The notes under the pieces were generated by a model, which had not been told where the DNA came from, did no database searches, and worked only from the letters and a program-made list of their open reading frames with translations. Shown here in pieces: positions 8,802-18,203 of a DNA stretch of 64,000 bases. Origin of the DNA: SPCO01 sp963823925. GTDB lineage: Bacteria > Chloroflexota > Limnocylindria > Limnocylindrales > CSP1-4. Position 1 is the first letter of the stretch; every line of letters starts with the position of its first letter. A program made the translations under genes and the position numbers. The DNA is taken from the NCBI GenBank assembly GCA_963823925.1, contig CAWGNI010000008.1:372001-436000 (forward strand), read 5' to 3'.

Positions 8802-9766
8802 CGCGGCCGACGATCCGGGCCTTTGACGCCGGTGACCTCGACGAAGCGGCACGCCTGCTCGCGGCGCGACATCGGGCCCAGCGATCCGCGGTGCCCGAGC
8901 TGTCGGCCAGCTACGAGGATCCGCTCGTGGCGCGAGAGGCGATCGCCGAGCTGCTGGCGAAAGGCCGGGCGTCAGGCGCCGTCGCGGTCAGCGCCGGCGC
9001 GCTCGTCGGATACCTGGTCGGGGCGCCCCGCGGATCGGCCTGGGGGCCGAACATGTTCGTCGAAGGCGCGGGTCACGCGGTCGCCGAGGCGGAGACGGTC
9101 CGCGACCTGTACGGGGTCGCGGCGGCTGGGTGGTTCGAAGCAGGTGCGACGCGCCACTCCGTCATCGTCCCGGCCACGGATCCGGCATTGGTCGATGCCT
9201 GGTTCCGGGTCGGCTTCGGGCAGCAGCACGTCCATGCCATCCGACCGGCCGCGGCACCGGGTGACGTCCTCCGACCCCCGGCTGGGGTACGGATCCGGAC
9301 GGCGGAGCGGCACGACATCCCGAGCCTCGCGCGGCTCGATCTCGAGCTCGTCGAACACCAGGAGCGGTCGCCCGTCTTCTCCGGGCGCGGCGGGCCGGAC
9401 CTGGATGAAGCCGTGGCGGAGATCGAGGCCGATTTCGACGATCCGGCCTTCACGACGTACGTCGCCGAGCGTGACGGCGCCGTCATCGGCTCCGCGATCG
9501 CCTGTGATGTCGGCAAGTCGTCCGAACATCGGGGCATCGTCGAGCCGCCTGGAGCCGGATTCCTCGGGTTCGCCGCCGTCCTCCCGGACGCGCGTGGCCG
9601 GGGAGCCGGGCGCGCGTTGGGCGAGGCGGTCCTGCTATGGGCCCGCGATGACGGCAGGGCGACCGTGCTGACCGACTGGCGCGAGACGAACCTGCTCTCG
9701 TCGCGGGCCTGGCCGAACCTCGGCTTCCGGCCGATCTTCAGGCGGCTCCATCGAGCCGTCGCCTGA
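8798..9766 (+). CDS. Tandem GNAT-family acetyltransferase
   Basis: A 322-residue protein with two GNAT folds in a row. The N-terminal half (about 1-155) is degenerate. The C-terminal half (about 165-322) contains the acetyl-CoA loop around DARGRGAGRALGEA and a C-terminal ending common to the family (SRAWPNLGFRPIFRR). The acceptor substrate cannot be told from sequence. The ATG overlaps the nagA stop as ATGA, making it third in the ROK kinase-nagA operon, so an amino sugar or a sugar-derived amine is a reasonable but unproved acceptor. Confidence 0.82.
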   Translation: MTRPTIRAFDAGDLDEAARLLAARHRAQRSAVPELSASYEDPLVAREAIAELLAKGRASGAVAVSAGALVGYLVGAPRGSAWGPNMFVEGAGHAVAEAETVRDLYGVAAAGWFEAGATRHSVIVPATDPALVDAWFRVGFGQQHVHAIRPAAAPGDVLRPPAGVRIRTAERHDIPSLARLDLELVEHQERSPVFSGRGGPDLDEAVAEIEADFDDPAFTTYVAERDGAVIGSAIACDVGKSSEHRGIVEPPGAGFLGFAAVLPDARGRGAGRALGEAVLLWARDDGRATVLTDWRETNLLSSRAWPNLGFRPIFRRLHRAVA

Positions 9767-9804
9767 GGGCGACCCCCGTGGAGGGCGGTCAGCCGGCCGC
9801 CGAA

Positions 9805-10467
9805 TCAGGTCTTGGCGGCCGCGGCCTCGCGAGCTTGCTGCCAGTCCTTCTTGAACTGGGCGATGCCCTTGTCGGTCAGCGGGTGATGGACCATCTGCTG
9901 GAGGACCTTGAACGGCAGCGTCGCGATATGGGCGCCGGCGAGCGCCGCCTGGGTCATGTGGAGCGGGTTCCGGATCGAGGCCGCGAGGACCTCCGACTCG
10001 ATCTCATGGATCGCGAAGATCTCGGCGAGCTCACGGATGACGATCATCCCGTCCTGGTTGATGTCGTCGAGCCGGCCGACGAACGGCGAGATGAGCGACG
10101 CGCCGGCCTTCGCGGCCAGCAGGCCCTGGTTGGCCGTGAAGATGAGGGTGCAGTTCGTCTTGATGCCTTCCTCGGCGAAGCGACTGATCGCCTCAAGGCC
10201 GTTCTCTGACATCGCCACCTTGACCACGATGTTCGGCGCGAGCTTGGCGAAATGCCGACCTTCCTCGAGCATCCCCTCGACGTCGTCGCTCACACATTCG
10301 GCGGAGACGGGTCCCGAGGTGATCTTGCAGACCTCCTGGAGGATCGAGTCGTACGAGCCGCCCACCTTGGCATAGAGGGACGGGTTGGTGGTGACCCCAT
10401 CCAGGACGCCCCAGCGGGCCGCCGTGCGGATCTCTTCGATGTCGGCGGTGTCCAGGAAGATCTTCAT
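9805..10467 (-). CDS. tal: Transaldolase (short TalC/Fsa type)
   Basis: Moves a three-carbon dihydroxyacetone unit between sugar phosphates in the non-oxidative pentose phosphate pathway. At 220 residues it is of the short bacterial class. Diagnostic segments are MKIFLDTADIEEIR, GVTTNPSLYAK, the Schiff-base lysine region NIVVKVAMS, and ISPFVGRLDDI. A GGAG ribosome site precedes the ATG at 10467. It stands apart from the pentose phosphate block at 20-30 kb, yet supplies the function that the isomerase there lacks in comparison with tal-pgi fusions of other bacteria. Confidence 0.92.
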   Translation of the reverse strand: MKIFLDTADIEEIRTAARWGVLDGVTTNPSLYAKVGGSYDSILQEVCKITSGPVSAECVSDDVEGMLEEGRHFAKLAPNIVVKVAMSENGLEAISRFAEEGIKTNCTLIFTANQGLLAAKAGASLISPFVGRLDDINQDGMIVIRELAEIFAIHEIESEVLAASIRNPLHMTQAALAGAHIATLPFKVLQQMVHHPLTDKGIAQFKKDWQQAREAAAAKT

Positions 10468-10517
10468 CGGCAGGCTCCAGGTGTGAAGGTCGGGTCCGAC
10501 GGATTCTACGCTCGTCG

Positions 10518-11219
10518 TCAGAAGCGGTCCGCCAGGTCGCGGAGGATCGTCGTGACCGGCGTGATCGCGAGCGCACCGACGATCGCGAACGCGGACATGG
10601 CGAGGTAGCCGCGAACCCGCTCGCCACGCGACAGCATCACGAGCGGAAGCGCGAGGCCGAGGAGCATCTCGGCGCCGAACAGGAAGGCACCCGGGTCGTG
10701 GACGAGCTCGTCGAGGTGGACGAGCCGGGGTGCCCCGAAGGCGAACCCCTCCGCGAACAGCCCGGCTGACAGGACCGCGACGCTGATCGCGCGCGGCCAG
10801 CCGCGACCATGACGCCAGGTCGCACCGGCGCCGCCCATGATCGGGCCGGCGATCACGGCCACGGCTCCCCAGATCGAGGCCGCATGGCTGGCCCCGATGG
10901 CCCGGATGCCGTGACCGAGGACGGCCAGCAGCAGGTAGTACGCAGCAACCGCGGCCACGAGTCCGATCAGGCCGCGGAGCGCGCCCGTCGGCACGGTCCG
11001 CGCCGACACGCCGAGGACGAAGGCCAGGGCCAGCCACGCCCCGATCATGTTGGCCGGGATCAGCAGGCCGTACGGATACGCCAGCTGGTCCGCCCACCAG
11101 GCGGCGATACCCAGCGCGGCCCCACCGAGGATGGACGCGCCGAAACCGGCGACGAACCGATGCGCCAGTGAGGGTGCGAGGGTCAGGTCAGGCGGTCGGG
11201 ACGGACTCGGCGACATCAT
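10518..11219 (-). CDS. Multi-pass membrane protein of unknown function
   Basis: A 233-residue protein with about seven hydrophobic segments (for example AASILGGAALGIAAWW-like near residue 30 and a long LIGLVAAVAAYYLLLAV stretch). I recognise no enzymatic motif. The ATG codons at 11219 and 11216 both overlap the end of pyrG by about 30 bases, so it is probably cotranscribed and coupled with it. Transaldolase follows 50 bases later on the same strand. The family is unknown to me. Confidence 0.72.
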   Translation of the reverse strand: MMSPSPSRPPDLTLAPSLAHRFVAGFGASILGGAALGIAAWWADQLAYPYGLLIPANMIGAWLALAFVLGVSARTVPTGALRGLIGLVAAVAAYYLLLAVLGHGIRAIGASHAASIWGAVAVIAGPIMGGAGATWRHGRGWPRAISVAVLSAGLFAEGFAFGAPRLVHLDELVHDPGAFLFGAEMLLGLALPLVMLSRGERVRGYLAMSAFAIVGALAITPVTTILRDLADRF

Positions 11220-12879
11220 CCGAGGCCGTCGCCTCCGTCGATGCCGGACGCGCCGCGAAGACCGGCACGCGACCGTCGCGGACCGCCAGCGACGCAGCCA
11301 CGAAACCGTCGAACAATGGGTGCGGGCGCTCCGGCCGCGATTTGAATTCCGGGTGGAACTGGCTGGCCACGAACCACGGGTGATCCTTCAGCTCGACGAT
11401 CTCGACGAGCCTGCCATCGGGCGACTGGCCCGACAGGACCATGCCGGCCGCCTCCAGCGTCTGGCGATAACGGTTGTTGACCTCGAACCGATGACGGTGG
11501 CGTTCGTAGATCACCTCGCTGCCGTAGACCGAGGCCGCCCTGGAGCCGGGCGTCAGTTTCGCCGGGTAGAGACCCAGGCGCATCGTGCCGCCCTTGTCCT
11601 CCATCTCGCGCTGGTCGGGCATGAAGTCGATGACCGGATGCTCGGTGAACATGTCGAACTCGGTCGAATTGGCATCCGAACTGCCGACGACGTCGCGGGC
11701 GAACTCGATGACCGCGCACTGCAGCCCGAGGCACAGGCCGAGATACGGGACGCCGTGCTCGCGGGCGAAGTGGGCGGCCAGGACCTTGCCCTCGATCCCG
11801 CGATGGCCGAACCCACCGGGGACGAGGATGCCCGCCGCGCCTTCCAGCCGGTCGTGCAGGTTCTCGTGGGTCAGGGTCTCCGAGTCGACCCAGCGGACCT
11901 TGGCATCGACCCCGTGCGCCCAGGCGGCATGACGGAGCGCCTCGGTGACCGACAGGTACGCGTCCGGCAGTTCGATGTACTTGCCGACCAGGGCGATCTC
12001 GACGATCGGCTTGGGCGCCTTGATCCGATCGACCAGGACCCGCCACGAGGTCAGGTCGGGCTCGACGTCCGGGTCGCCGAGGCCGAGCTCGCGCACGACG
12101 AGACGCCCGAGACCGGCGGCCTCGAACATGAGCGGGACCTCGTAGATCGTGTCGGCGGTCTCGGCCGGGATGACCGCGTCGGTGGCGACGTCGGTGAACA
12201 GGGCGATCTTCTCCCGGATCTCGTCGGGGACCGGGTGGTCCGAGCGCAGGACGATGACGTCCGGCTGGATGCCGATGCCGCGCAGTTCCTTGACCGAGTG
12301 CTGGGTCGGCTTCGTCTTGAGCTCGCCCGTCGCCGCCAAGGCTGGGAGCAGGGTCACGTGGACGTACAGGACGTTGGCCCGGCCGACATCCTTGCGCATC
12401 TGGCGGATGGCCTCGAGGAACGGAAGCGACTCGATGTCGCCGACGGTGCCGCCGACCTCGACGATGACGACATCCGGATCGCCATCCCGGGCGACTCGCA
12501 CGATCCGCTCCTTGATCTCATTGGTGATATGCGGGATGACCTGGACCGTGCCGCCGAGGTAGTCGCCCCGCCGTTCCTTGGCGATGACCGCCTGGTAGAT
12601 CCGGCCGGTCGTGACGTTGGACAGCTGGGACAGGTTCTCGTCGATGAACCGTTCGTAGTGGCCGAGGTCGAGGTCCGTCTCCGCACCGTCGTCGGTCACG
12701 AACACCTCGCCGTGCTGATACGGGCTCATCGTGCCCGGATCCACGTTGATGTACGGATCGAGCTTGAGGATGGAGACGTGCAGGCCGCGGGCCTTGAGGA
12801 GTCGGCCGATGCTGGCGGCGGTGATGCCCTTGCCCAGAGAGGAGGTCACGCCTCCGGTCACAAAGACATACTTCGCCAT
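11188..12879 (-). CDS. pyrG: CTP synthase
   Basis: Aminates UTP to CTP with glutamine and ATP. The 563-residue protein has the synthetase domain (starting MAKYVFVTGGVTSSLGKG, with DPYINVDPGTMSP and VEVGGTVGDIES) and a class I glutamine amidotransferase domain with the GLCLGLQ nucleophile cysteine and HPEFKSRP histidine-glutamate pair. The ATG at 12879 has GGAGGA upstream, and a TAGCAT -10-like hexamer lies about 30 bases before it. The reading frame is open far upstream into the amine oxidase, but similarity starts at this ATG. Confidence 0.96.
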   Translation of the reverse strand: MAKYVFVTGGVTSSLGKGITAASIGRLLKARGLHVSILKLDPYINVDPGTMSPYQHGEVFVTDDGAETDLDLGHYERFIDENLSQLSNVTTGRIYQAVIAKERRGDYLGGTVQVIPHITNEIKERIVRVARDGDPDVVIVEVGGTVGDIESLPFLEAIRQMRKDVGRANVLYVHVTLLPALAATGELKTKPTQHSVKELRGIGIQPDVIVLRSDHPVPDEIREKIALFTDVATDAVIPAETADTIYEVPLMFEAAGLGRLVVRELGLGDPDVEPDLTSWRVLVDRIKAPKPIVEIALVGKYIELPDAYLSVTEALRHAAWAHGVDAKVRWVDSETLTHENLHDRLEGAAGILVPGGFGHRGIEGKVLAAHFAREHGVPYLGLCLGLQCAVIEFARDVVGSSDANSTEFDMFTEHPVIDFMPDQREMEDKGGTMRLGLYPAKLTPGSRAASVYGSEVIYERHRHRFEVNNRYRQTLEAAGMVLSGQSPDGRLVEIVELKDHPWFVASQFHPEFKSRPERPHPLFDGFVAASLAVRDGRVPVFAARPASTEATASDDVAESVPTA

Positions 12880-12974
12880 GGAATCAGGTCCTCCGGGGGT
12901 TTTTCTGATGCTATCGGAAACGGTGTCCCGAGGCAACCCGAAACGGACCCAGCGGGGTCGACGCCGTTGAGTGA

Positions 12975-14736
12975 TCAGACCTGGGACTTGATCTCCCGGG
13001 CCACGCGCTCGCCGGTCTCGACCGCTCCGTTGATGTAGCCCTGGGACTCCTGCGAGGTCGCTTCGCCCGCGAAGTGGATCCGGCCCTCCTGGAGACCCTC
13101 CGCCCCGGCGAACCCTGTGTAGTTCCCGATGCCCCAGTACGAGTAGGCGCCGCGGTGCCACGGCTCGGCCGTCCAGAACGATTGGATCGCCCGACCCGTA
13201 TACGCAGCGGATGTCCCGGGAAACAGTCCGTCCACCTGGGCGAGGACCGCGTTGACATCGGCCGGGTTCGGCGCACCGAACACGTCGTGGCCGCGAAGAC
13301 TCGCGCCGTGGGTACCGCCGGGGTAGTAGAGCAGGATCCCGGGATCGCCGGCGACGCCCGGCCGTGCGTCCCAGATGCACTGGAAGCCGTCGGGATCCGA
13401 GTAGCCGACGCCGTTGGTGGCGTATGGGGCGCCATCGACGACCCGGTCGCGACCGGGTCCCCAGGTCCGCTGCGCCAGCTCGATATGGACCTTGGCGTTG
13501 GTGCCCATCGGGCTCTCCGCGATCGCCCGTTGCTTGGCGGGACTGAAGCCACCACCGATCCGGGGGTCGATCGCGACGTCGCGCAGCAGTGGGAATGGGA
13601 TCGTGAGCACGAGATGGTCGGCGACGACCGAGCTGCCATCGGCGAAGTGGCAGGTGTATGGACCGGCGAACGCTCCCTCGATCGCGACGAGGGCGCGATC
13701 CGTCTCGATCGTGGTCATCGACGAGGTCCGCGACCATCCGGTCCACGATCGCCTGGCTGCCCTCGACCGTGTGGTAGAGCTCGTCCGTGCCGGGCAGCGG
13801 ACTGATCGAGCCCTTCGAGTTCCAGGCCAGCAGGTAGAGAAGGTTGAGGGCGGGCTGCTGTCCGGGATCGGCGCCGTACTCGGTCACCGTGTCCGTCGCC
13901 ATCAGGCGGGCCATCCGCGAGTTCGGCCCGAAGCCGGCGAGCACCGGGTTCGCCTTGGGGTTGGCGGGATCGAACCAATCGAGCACCGACATCCGGTCGA
14001 GCTCAGCGCCGCGGGTGGTGTACGCGTCGAAGGACTGTGGCCAGGGGGCCGCCTGGAGCTCGTTCTTGAATGCCTTCCAGACGCCCTTTGCCCAGTCGGC
14101 CGTGGCCGCCGGTTCCGAATACAGCGAGCCATCGACGAGGTACAGCTCGTTTCCCATCGGGAGCGCACCGCCGTCGACCACTTCCAGATGCAGCCCCAGA
14201 TTTCGAATCAGGTTACGGACGGTCGTGTGCTCGCTCGAGATGAACTCGCCACCATGCTCGACCACGACGCCCGGCCAGGAAGTGGTGTCGGTGTACGTCC
14301 GTCCTCCGATCCGACCGGCCGCCTCGTAGACCGCGGAGGCGATCCCGAACTTCTCCAGGAGGTGGGCGGCGCGGATCCCGGCGGCTCCCCCGCCGATGAT
14401 CACGACACGGGCCTGACTCGCCGGCGCCCGGGTGCCAGCCTGGGCGAGGACCTGCGCCGGGCCGAGCGACGCCAACGCGGCCGCACCGACACCCGCCGCG
14501 GCCGCGCGACGCAGGAACTGGCGCCGGGTCAACCGGCCGGCCGCAAGGCTGAACTCGAGATCGTCGAGATCGTCAGCCTGGCGACAAGCCGCGAGCCGCT
14601 CGAGACGCTCAGTCTCGCGGACCCGGTCGAGCGCCTCATCGAACGGGGCTCCGGAGGCCTCGGCCAGGGATGAGGCACGCCCGAGACGATGGAACAGTCG
14701 CTTGACGGAAGCGGCTGGCGGCTGGCGGGACGACAT
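12975..14736 (-). CDS. Tat-exported flavin monoamine oxidase, one +1 frameshift
   Basis: An FAD-dependent amine oxidase of the FAO/LAAO superfamily, oxidising an amine or amino acid with release of ammonia and peroxide. After about 65 acidic residues comes a twin-arginine signal (LTRRQFLRRAAAAGVG, near 70-95), then the FAD motif VVIIGGGAAGIRAA and GGRTYTD. The C-terminal half, with HFAGEATSQESQGYINGAVE, is in a second frame. Dropping one C at 13713-13714 joins the halves without a gap. It has a poorly conserved substrate region, so I name no substrate. The gene sits alone between pyrG and a divergent nitroreductase. Confidence 0.83.
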
Positions 14737-14904
14737 CGGCGATAACCCTCCGGTGCTGCGGATCCTGCCGTGACCCTACTCCGGAGTCACCCGATCGGGG
14801 AACCCCGGTCCTGCCGGCTGGGACCGCCGGACGGCCCGGTTCGCGCCTCGACATCGGATGGTCCAAGCTCTACCGGACCACGAACGGCGCCACAGGAGGT
14901 AGCG

Positions 14905-15498
14905 ATGGAATTCGCCGACGTCGTGATGAAGCGCCGAGCGGTGCGTCGGTTCGAGGACGGTGGCGTGGAGCACTCGGTCATCGAGCGGATCGCCCGCCTT
15001 GCCCAGCGAACGCCATCGGCCGGCTTCAGCCAGGGCCAGCGCCTGGTCGTCGTCACGGACCCGCAGGCGCGACGTGCGGTCGCCCGGATCTGCGGCGAAG
15101 ACGACTATGAGGCCGACTTCGGGCCGTGGATCAGTGAATGCGCCGCCCAGTTCATCCCGTGCGTGAGCGAGGCGATCTACCACCGTCGGTACCAGGAACC
15201 GGACAAGGTCCGGGACGACGGCACGGAGATCGACTGGCCGGTCCCGTTCTGGTTCGTCGATATCGGGGCGACGATGCAGACCATCATGCTGGCGGCGGTG
15301 AACGAAGGGCTCGGGTGCGGCTTCGTGGGGCCCGACATCGACGGTCTGCGCGCGTACCTCGGGATCCCCGACGAATTCGTCCCGATCGGGGTCATGCCGG
15401 TCGGCAAGTCGCTGTCCGATGTTCGGTCACCGTCGCTCAAACGAGGCTGGGTGCCATTCGAGGCGTTCGCCCGGTGGGAGCGCTGGGGCCAGGAGTAG
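14905..15498 (+). CDS. Nitroreductase family flavoprotein
   Basis: An FMN-dependent NAD(P)H oxidoreductase of the nitroreductase fold, 197 residues. The N terminus RRAVRRFEDGGVEHSVIE gives the usual FMN phosphate arginines, TPSAGFSQGQRLVVV the flavin pocket, and LAAVNEGLGCGFVG the dimer and FMN region. The ATG at 14905 has a perfect AGGAGGT site. The physiological substrate cannot be told. Its 3' half overlaps an antisense open frame belonging to the HAD gene's apparent extension (see that entry); the nitroreductase is the better supported of the two there. Confidence 0.9.
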   Translation: MEFADVVMKRRAVRRFEDGGVEHSVIERIARLAQRTPSAGFSQGQRLVVVTDPQARRAVARICGEDDYEADFGPWISECAAQFIPCVSEAIYHRRYQEPDKVRDDGTEIDWPVPFWFVDIGATMQTIMLAAVNEGLGCGFVGPDIDGLRAYLGIPDEFVPIGVMPVGKSLSDVRSPSLKRGWVPFEAFARWERWGQE

Positions 15499-16388
15499 CC
15501 GGCGACCGTGGATGGCCGGGTCGGACCGGCCCGGGTCGACCTCAGGTCCGAGGCGGGTGGAGTCAGGTCCGAGGGGGCGGGCGGCGGCCAGCTCCCCGGC
15601 GGCGGATCCTCTCGGCCCTCGCCCCACGTTTCCGAGCCGCAGAACAGCGGCCGAGCCGTGCGCCCCGGGAGCGACCCGGGGTCGGATCGCCAGGTCGCGA
15701 CGACCGCCTCCAGCCAGGTCTCGATCTCGTGGAACTCCGTCCAGCGCTGGAATGGCCAACCGGCCTCGAGACAGATCCGCACCAGCGACCGCTTCGCGAA
15801 CACCACGTCGGCATAGCCTGCGGCATAGCGGTCCGACTCCCCGTCGCCGATGAACACGACCGAGCGCCCCGCCGCCTGATGGGCAAGCACCCGGTCCCGC
15901 TTGCACGTGCCGCAAACACGACAGGTCGGATCGCCGTTGGGGAACGAGATCGACGCACGCTGGCCGGAGAACGTGGTCCTGGCGGTGACTACCGGCAACT
16001 CCGGCACACCGAGGGCCTGGAGGGCCGGCTCGATGAAGAACCCGAACCCATCCGACACGACCTCGACCGGGATCCCGACGGCCTGCGCGCGGCGGACGAA
16101 CGGCACGAAACCCTGGTCGTGCGGCTGGGCGGCCGCCGTCGCGAGCAGATCTGCCTCGGGAACGTCGACCAGCCCGATCTCGAACTCCATGAGCCGGCGC
16201 GAACCAGCCAGACCGGCGTCATAGGCCGCGACCTCCGCCTCCCAGGCACCGGGCATGTGTTCCGCCATCACCGTGTCCGAGACATCGGTCAGGGCCACCG
16301 TCCCGTCGTAGTCGACGAGGATCGCCAGGGGCAGCTCACCCGGAAGCAGCGGGGTGACGGGCGGCGCCACTCCGTCTGGCGGGATCAT
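15177..16388 (-). CDS. HAD-family phosphatase (MtnX-like), 3' end uncertain
   Basis: A phosphatase of the HAD superfamily similar to MtnX/PSPase-like enzymes. Catalytic motif I is LVDYDGTVALTD, motif II VVSDGFGFF, and motif III with the acidic pair IGDGESDRYA; a CRVCGTCKRD segment in the cap contains three cysteines and may bind metal. The ATG at 16388 overlaps the transporter stop (ATGA). Conserved sequence ends near 15570, yet the frame continues 400 bases antisense into the nitroreductase. One extra base near 15570-15600 would give a stop at 15563, which I think is the true end. Confidence 0.75.
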   Translation of the reverse strand: MIPPDGVAPPVTPLLPGELPLAILVDYDGTVALTDVSDTVMAEHMPGAWEAEVAAYDAGLAGSRRLMEFEIGLVDVPEADLLATAAAQPHDQGFVPFVRRAQAVGIPVEVVSDGFGFFIEPALQALGVPELPVVTARTTFSGQRASISFPNGDPTCRVCGTCKRDRVLAHQAAGRSVVFIGDGESDRYAAGYADVVFAKRSLVRICLEAGWPFQRWTEFHEIETWLEAVVATWRSDPGSLPGRTARPLFCGSETWGEGREDPPPGSWPPPAPSDLTPPASDLRSTRAGPTRPSTVAGYSWPQRSHRANASNGTQPRLSDGDRTSDSDLPTGMTPIGTNSSGIPRYARRPSMSGPTKPHPSPSFTAASMMVCIVAPISTNQNGTGQSISVPSSRTLSGSWYRRW

Positions 16389-17353
16389 CGTGGCCGCCCG
16401 GCGATGACCCGTCGGACGCGGCTGCCGGTCGGCCAGGCGCCACGACGGAGCAAGGCGACGCCGGCCAGGATGACCAGTCCGCCGATGACCTGGATCGGGC
16501 GGATCGGTTCGGCCAGGAAGACCGCCGCCATCGACCACGGCAAGTGCCGGCACGAGGAACTGGAGCGCCGTCACCCGGGTCGGGCCGAGGAGCTTCACGG
16601 CATGGAAGACGATGACGTTGGCAAAGCCGGCGGCGAGCGTCCCCGAATAGAGGATCGCGATGACGACCGGCCATCCGAACCCGGACAGGTCGGCCGTGGC
16701 GAGCTGGGCGATCCCGATCGGCGCCATGAACACGGTCCCGGCCACGATCGCCCAGGTCGTCGTCACGAGCGGCGAGTGGCGGCGCAGGATCCTGGCGCCG
16801 AAGACCGTATAGGTCGCCCAGCACGCGGCGGCCACGAGCGTGAGCAGATCGCCGGTGATCGATGCCCCGATATCGATCCGCTGGCCCGGCGGCGATGACC
16901 ATCCCGACGCCGGCGAACGACACGAACGCCCCGATCAACTTGACCGTGTTGGGCACGTCCATCCCGATCGGCCATCGCGAGCAGCGCGGTCATCACCGGG
17001 GTGGTGGCGATCAGCAGCGCCGAGTCACCGGCAGGGACGCTCTGCAGGGCCACCGTCCACAGGATCTGATAGCAGCCGAACCCGACGACCCCGAGCAGCA
17101 GGATCCGTCCGACATCGCCGCGAGGGAGGCGGATGGCGCCTTCACGCACCCGCAGCAGGACGACCAGGGTGATCGCTGCGACGCTGTAGCGCAGGAAGGT
17201 GAAGCCCACCGGCGGCAGGATGCCGATCGCTCCCTTGACCACGATGAAATTGCCGGCCCAGAAGACCATGACGATGAGCGCCGCGAGTTCGGCCATCCGC
17301 CGCTCGCGGGCGGTCGAGTCGCTCGGGCGGACCGCCGCCCTGGTGCCGGACAC
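16385..17353 (-). CDS. EamA/DMT family transporter, three +1 frameshifts
   Basis: A ten-helix drug/metabolite exporter of the EamA family, probably exporting an amino acid or similar metabolite. Four consecutive frames make one complete protein of about 321 residues with two EamA halves: the first from the GTG at 17353 (FWAGNFIVVKGAIGILPP), the second covering VPNTVKLIGAFVSFAGVG, the third TYTVFGARILRRHSPLV, and the last from about 16530. Removing one base each at 16970-16971, 16885-16887 and 16535-16536 restores it. It is coupled to the HAD phosphatase by an ATGA overlap. Confidence 0.78.
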
Positions 17354-17359
17354 TCCGAC

Positions 17360-17378
17360 GCCCGCCGGTTCGGCGGGC
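17360..17378. other. Perfect GC hairpin between two minus-strand genes
   Basis: An eight-base-pair perfect inverted repeat, GCCCGCCG and CGGCGGGC, flanks a three-base loop. It lies between the stop of the 51-residue membrane protein gene and the start of the EamA transporter on the minus strand. There is no T tract, so it may be an mRNA stability element or Rho-assisted site instead of an intrinsic terminator. Confidence 0.45.
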
Positions 17379-17412
17379 GTCTCGTATCGCGGGGCGGCGG
17401 GGTCGGTGCCGG

Positions 17413-17568
17413 TCAGGCGCTTTCCTGATCGAGCTCGAGGAGCTCTTCGTCGTCCTCCTCGGTGACCTTGAGCCAGACGAAGAGTCCGGCCAGCACGGCG
17501 AGTGGGATGACGATCAGGGCGGCAAGGGTGATCCCCAGCGCGACGGCGACGGTCTTGAGGGCTCTCAT
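17413..17568 (-). CDS. Small single-pass membrane protein, 51 residues
   Basis: A short frame from ATG 17568 to TGA 17413. The start has a textbook ribosome site (AGGAGG, seven bases away). The product has a positive N terminus (MRALKTVAVALG), one strongly hydrophobic helix (about 8-33) and a very acidic tail (EEDDEELLELDQE), the layout of a small bitopic membrane protein with a cytosolic or exposed acidic end. I know no family for it. It lies between the unknown gene at 17615 and the EamA transporter on the same strand. The strong start site is the main argument that it is real. Confidence 0.65.
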   Translation of the reverse strand: MRALKTVAVALGITLAALIVIPLAVLAGLFVWLKVTEEDDEELLELDQESA

Positions 17569-17614
17569 GGGTGAACCTCCTGGAGCGATGGCTGGGTCGA
17601 TGATACGCCGTGGA

Positions 17615-18121
17615 TCACGGTGTGGCCTCCGTGTGGCGCAGGCTCGGCCCGCGCTCGATCATCTCGGCGATGTCCTCGCGAGTGAATTCCGCGAGGATGT
17701 GCTTGTTGCCGGCCTGGCCACTCATGAGCAGGCGCAGGACGAATGCGCCGTCCTGCTCGAAGAAGAACACGTCGCGTGGCTTCTGGTCATCCATGTACCG
17801 GCCGAGCACCCGGAACGCGCCCTCGTACGGGCCGATCGGCTTCGAGTCCGGAGCCGCAGACGCCCCCCGGCGTGAGGCTGCCTCGTCCATGAACCTGGCG
17901 ATGTCATCGTCGAGGAAGGTGAAGGTCTCCTTGGTCGTCGTGCCCATCGTGTCCGACCAGTTCCCGGTCGAGGTCCCGGAGATCACCAGGCCCTGGACGA
18001 TGAACCCGTCCGGGGCTTCGAGCAGCAGCACGTCACGCATGCCGCGCTGATCGAGGAAGGCTCCGATCGAGCGAAAGACCTCCTCGAAATCCTGGCGCGC
18101 GCTGCCCTCGTAGATCTGCAT
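17615..18121 (-). CDS. Unknown protein with an internal duplication
   Basis: A soluble, acidic 168-residue protein that I do not recognise. It consists of two similar units of about 75 residues. The first has FLDQRGMRDVLLLEAPDGF and then FLDDDIARFMDEA; the second YMDDQKPRDVFFFEQDGAF and then FTREDIAEMIERG. Both end in an acidic helix after a beta-rich part. The ATG at 18121 has GAGGAG upstream. It follows psuG at about 80 bases on the same strand. A binding role is possible from the symmetric build, but there is no direct evidence. Confidence 0.75.
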   Translation of the reverse strand: MQIYEGSARQDFEEVFRSIGAFLDQRGMRDVLLLEAPDGFIVQGLVISGTSTGNWSDTMGTTTKETFTFLDDDIARFMDEAASRRGASAAPDSKPIGPYEGAFRVLGRYMDDQKPRDVFFFEQDGAFVLRLLMSGQAGNKHILAEFTREDIAEMIERGPSLRHTEATP

Positions 18122-18203
18122 GCGATCGGGGTCTCCTCGAGCGTTCGGGAGCCGAAGCCGGACCCCGGAGCAGTGTACCGACGAGCAGGACGAGCGGCAA
18201 GAC

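Noticed and set aside
12880..12974. Terminator between the amine oxidase and pyrG genes (run of five T on the plus strand)
   Set aside because: The T run is on the wrong strand for both genes and has no hairpin before it.
11188..14736. One 1182-residue amine oxidase-CTP synthase fusion
   Set aside because: Same reason: the amine oxidase leaves its frame near 13713, and the frame by chance stays open to pyrG.
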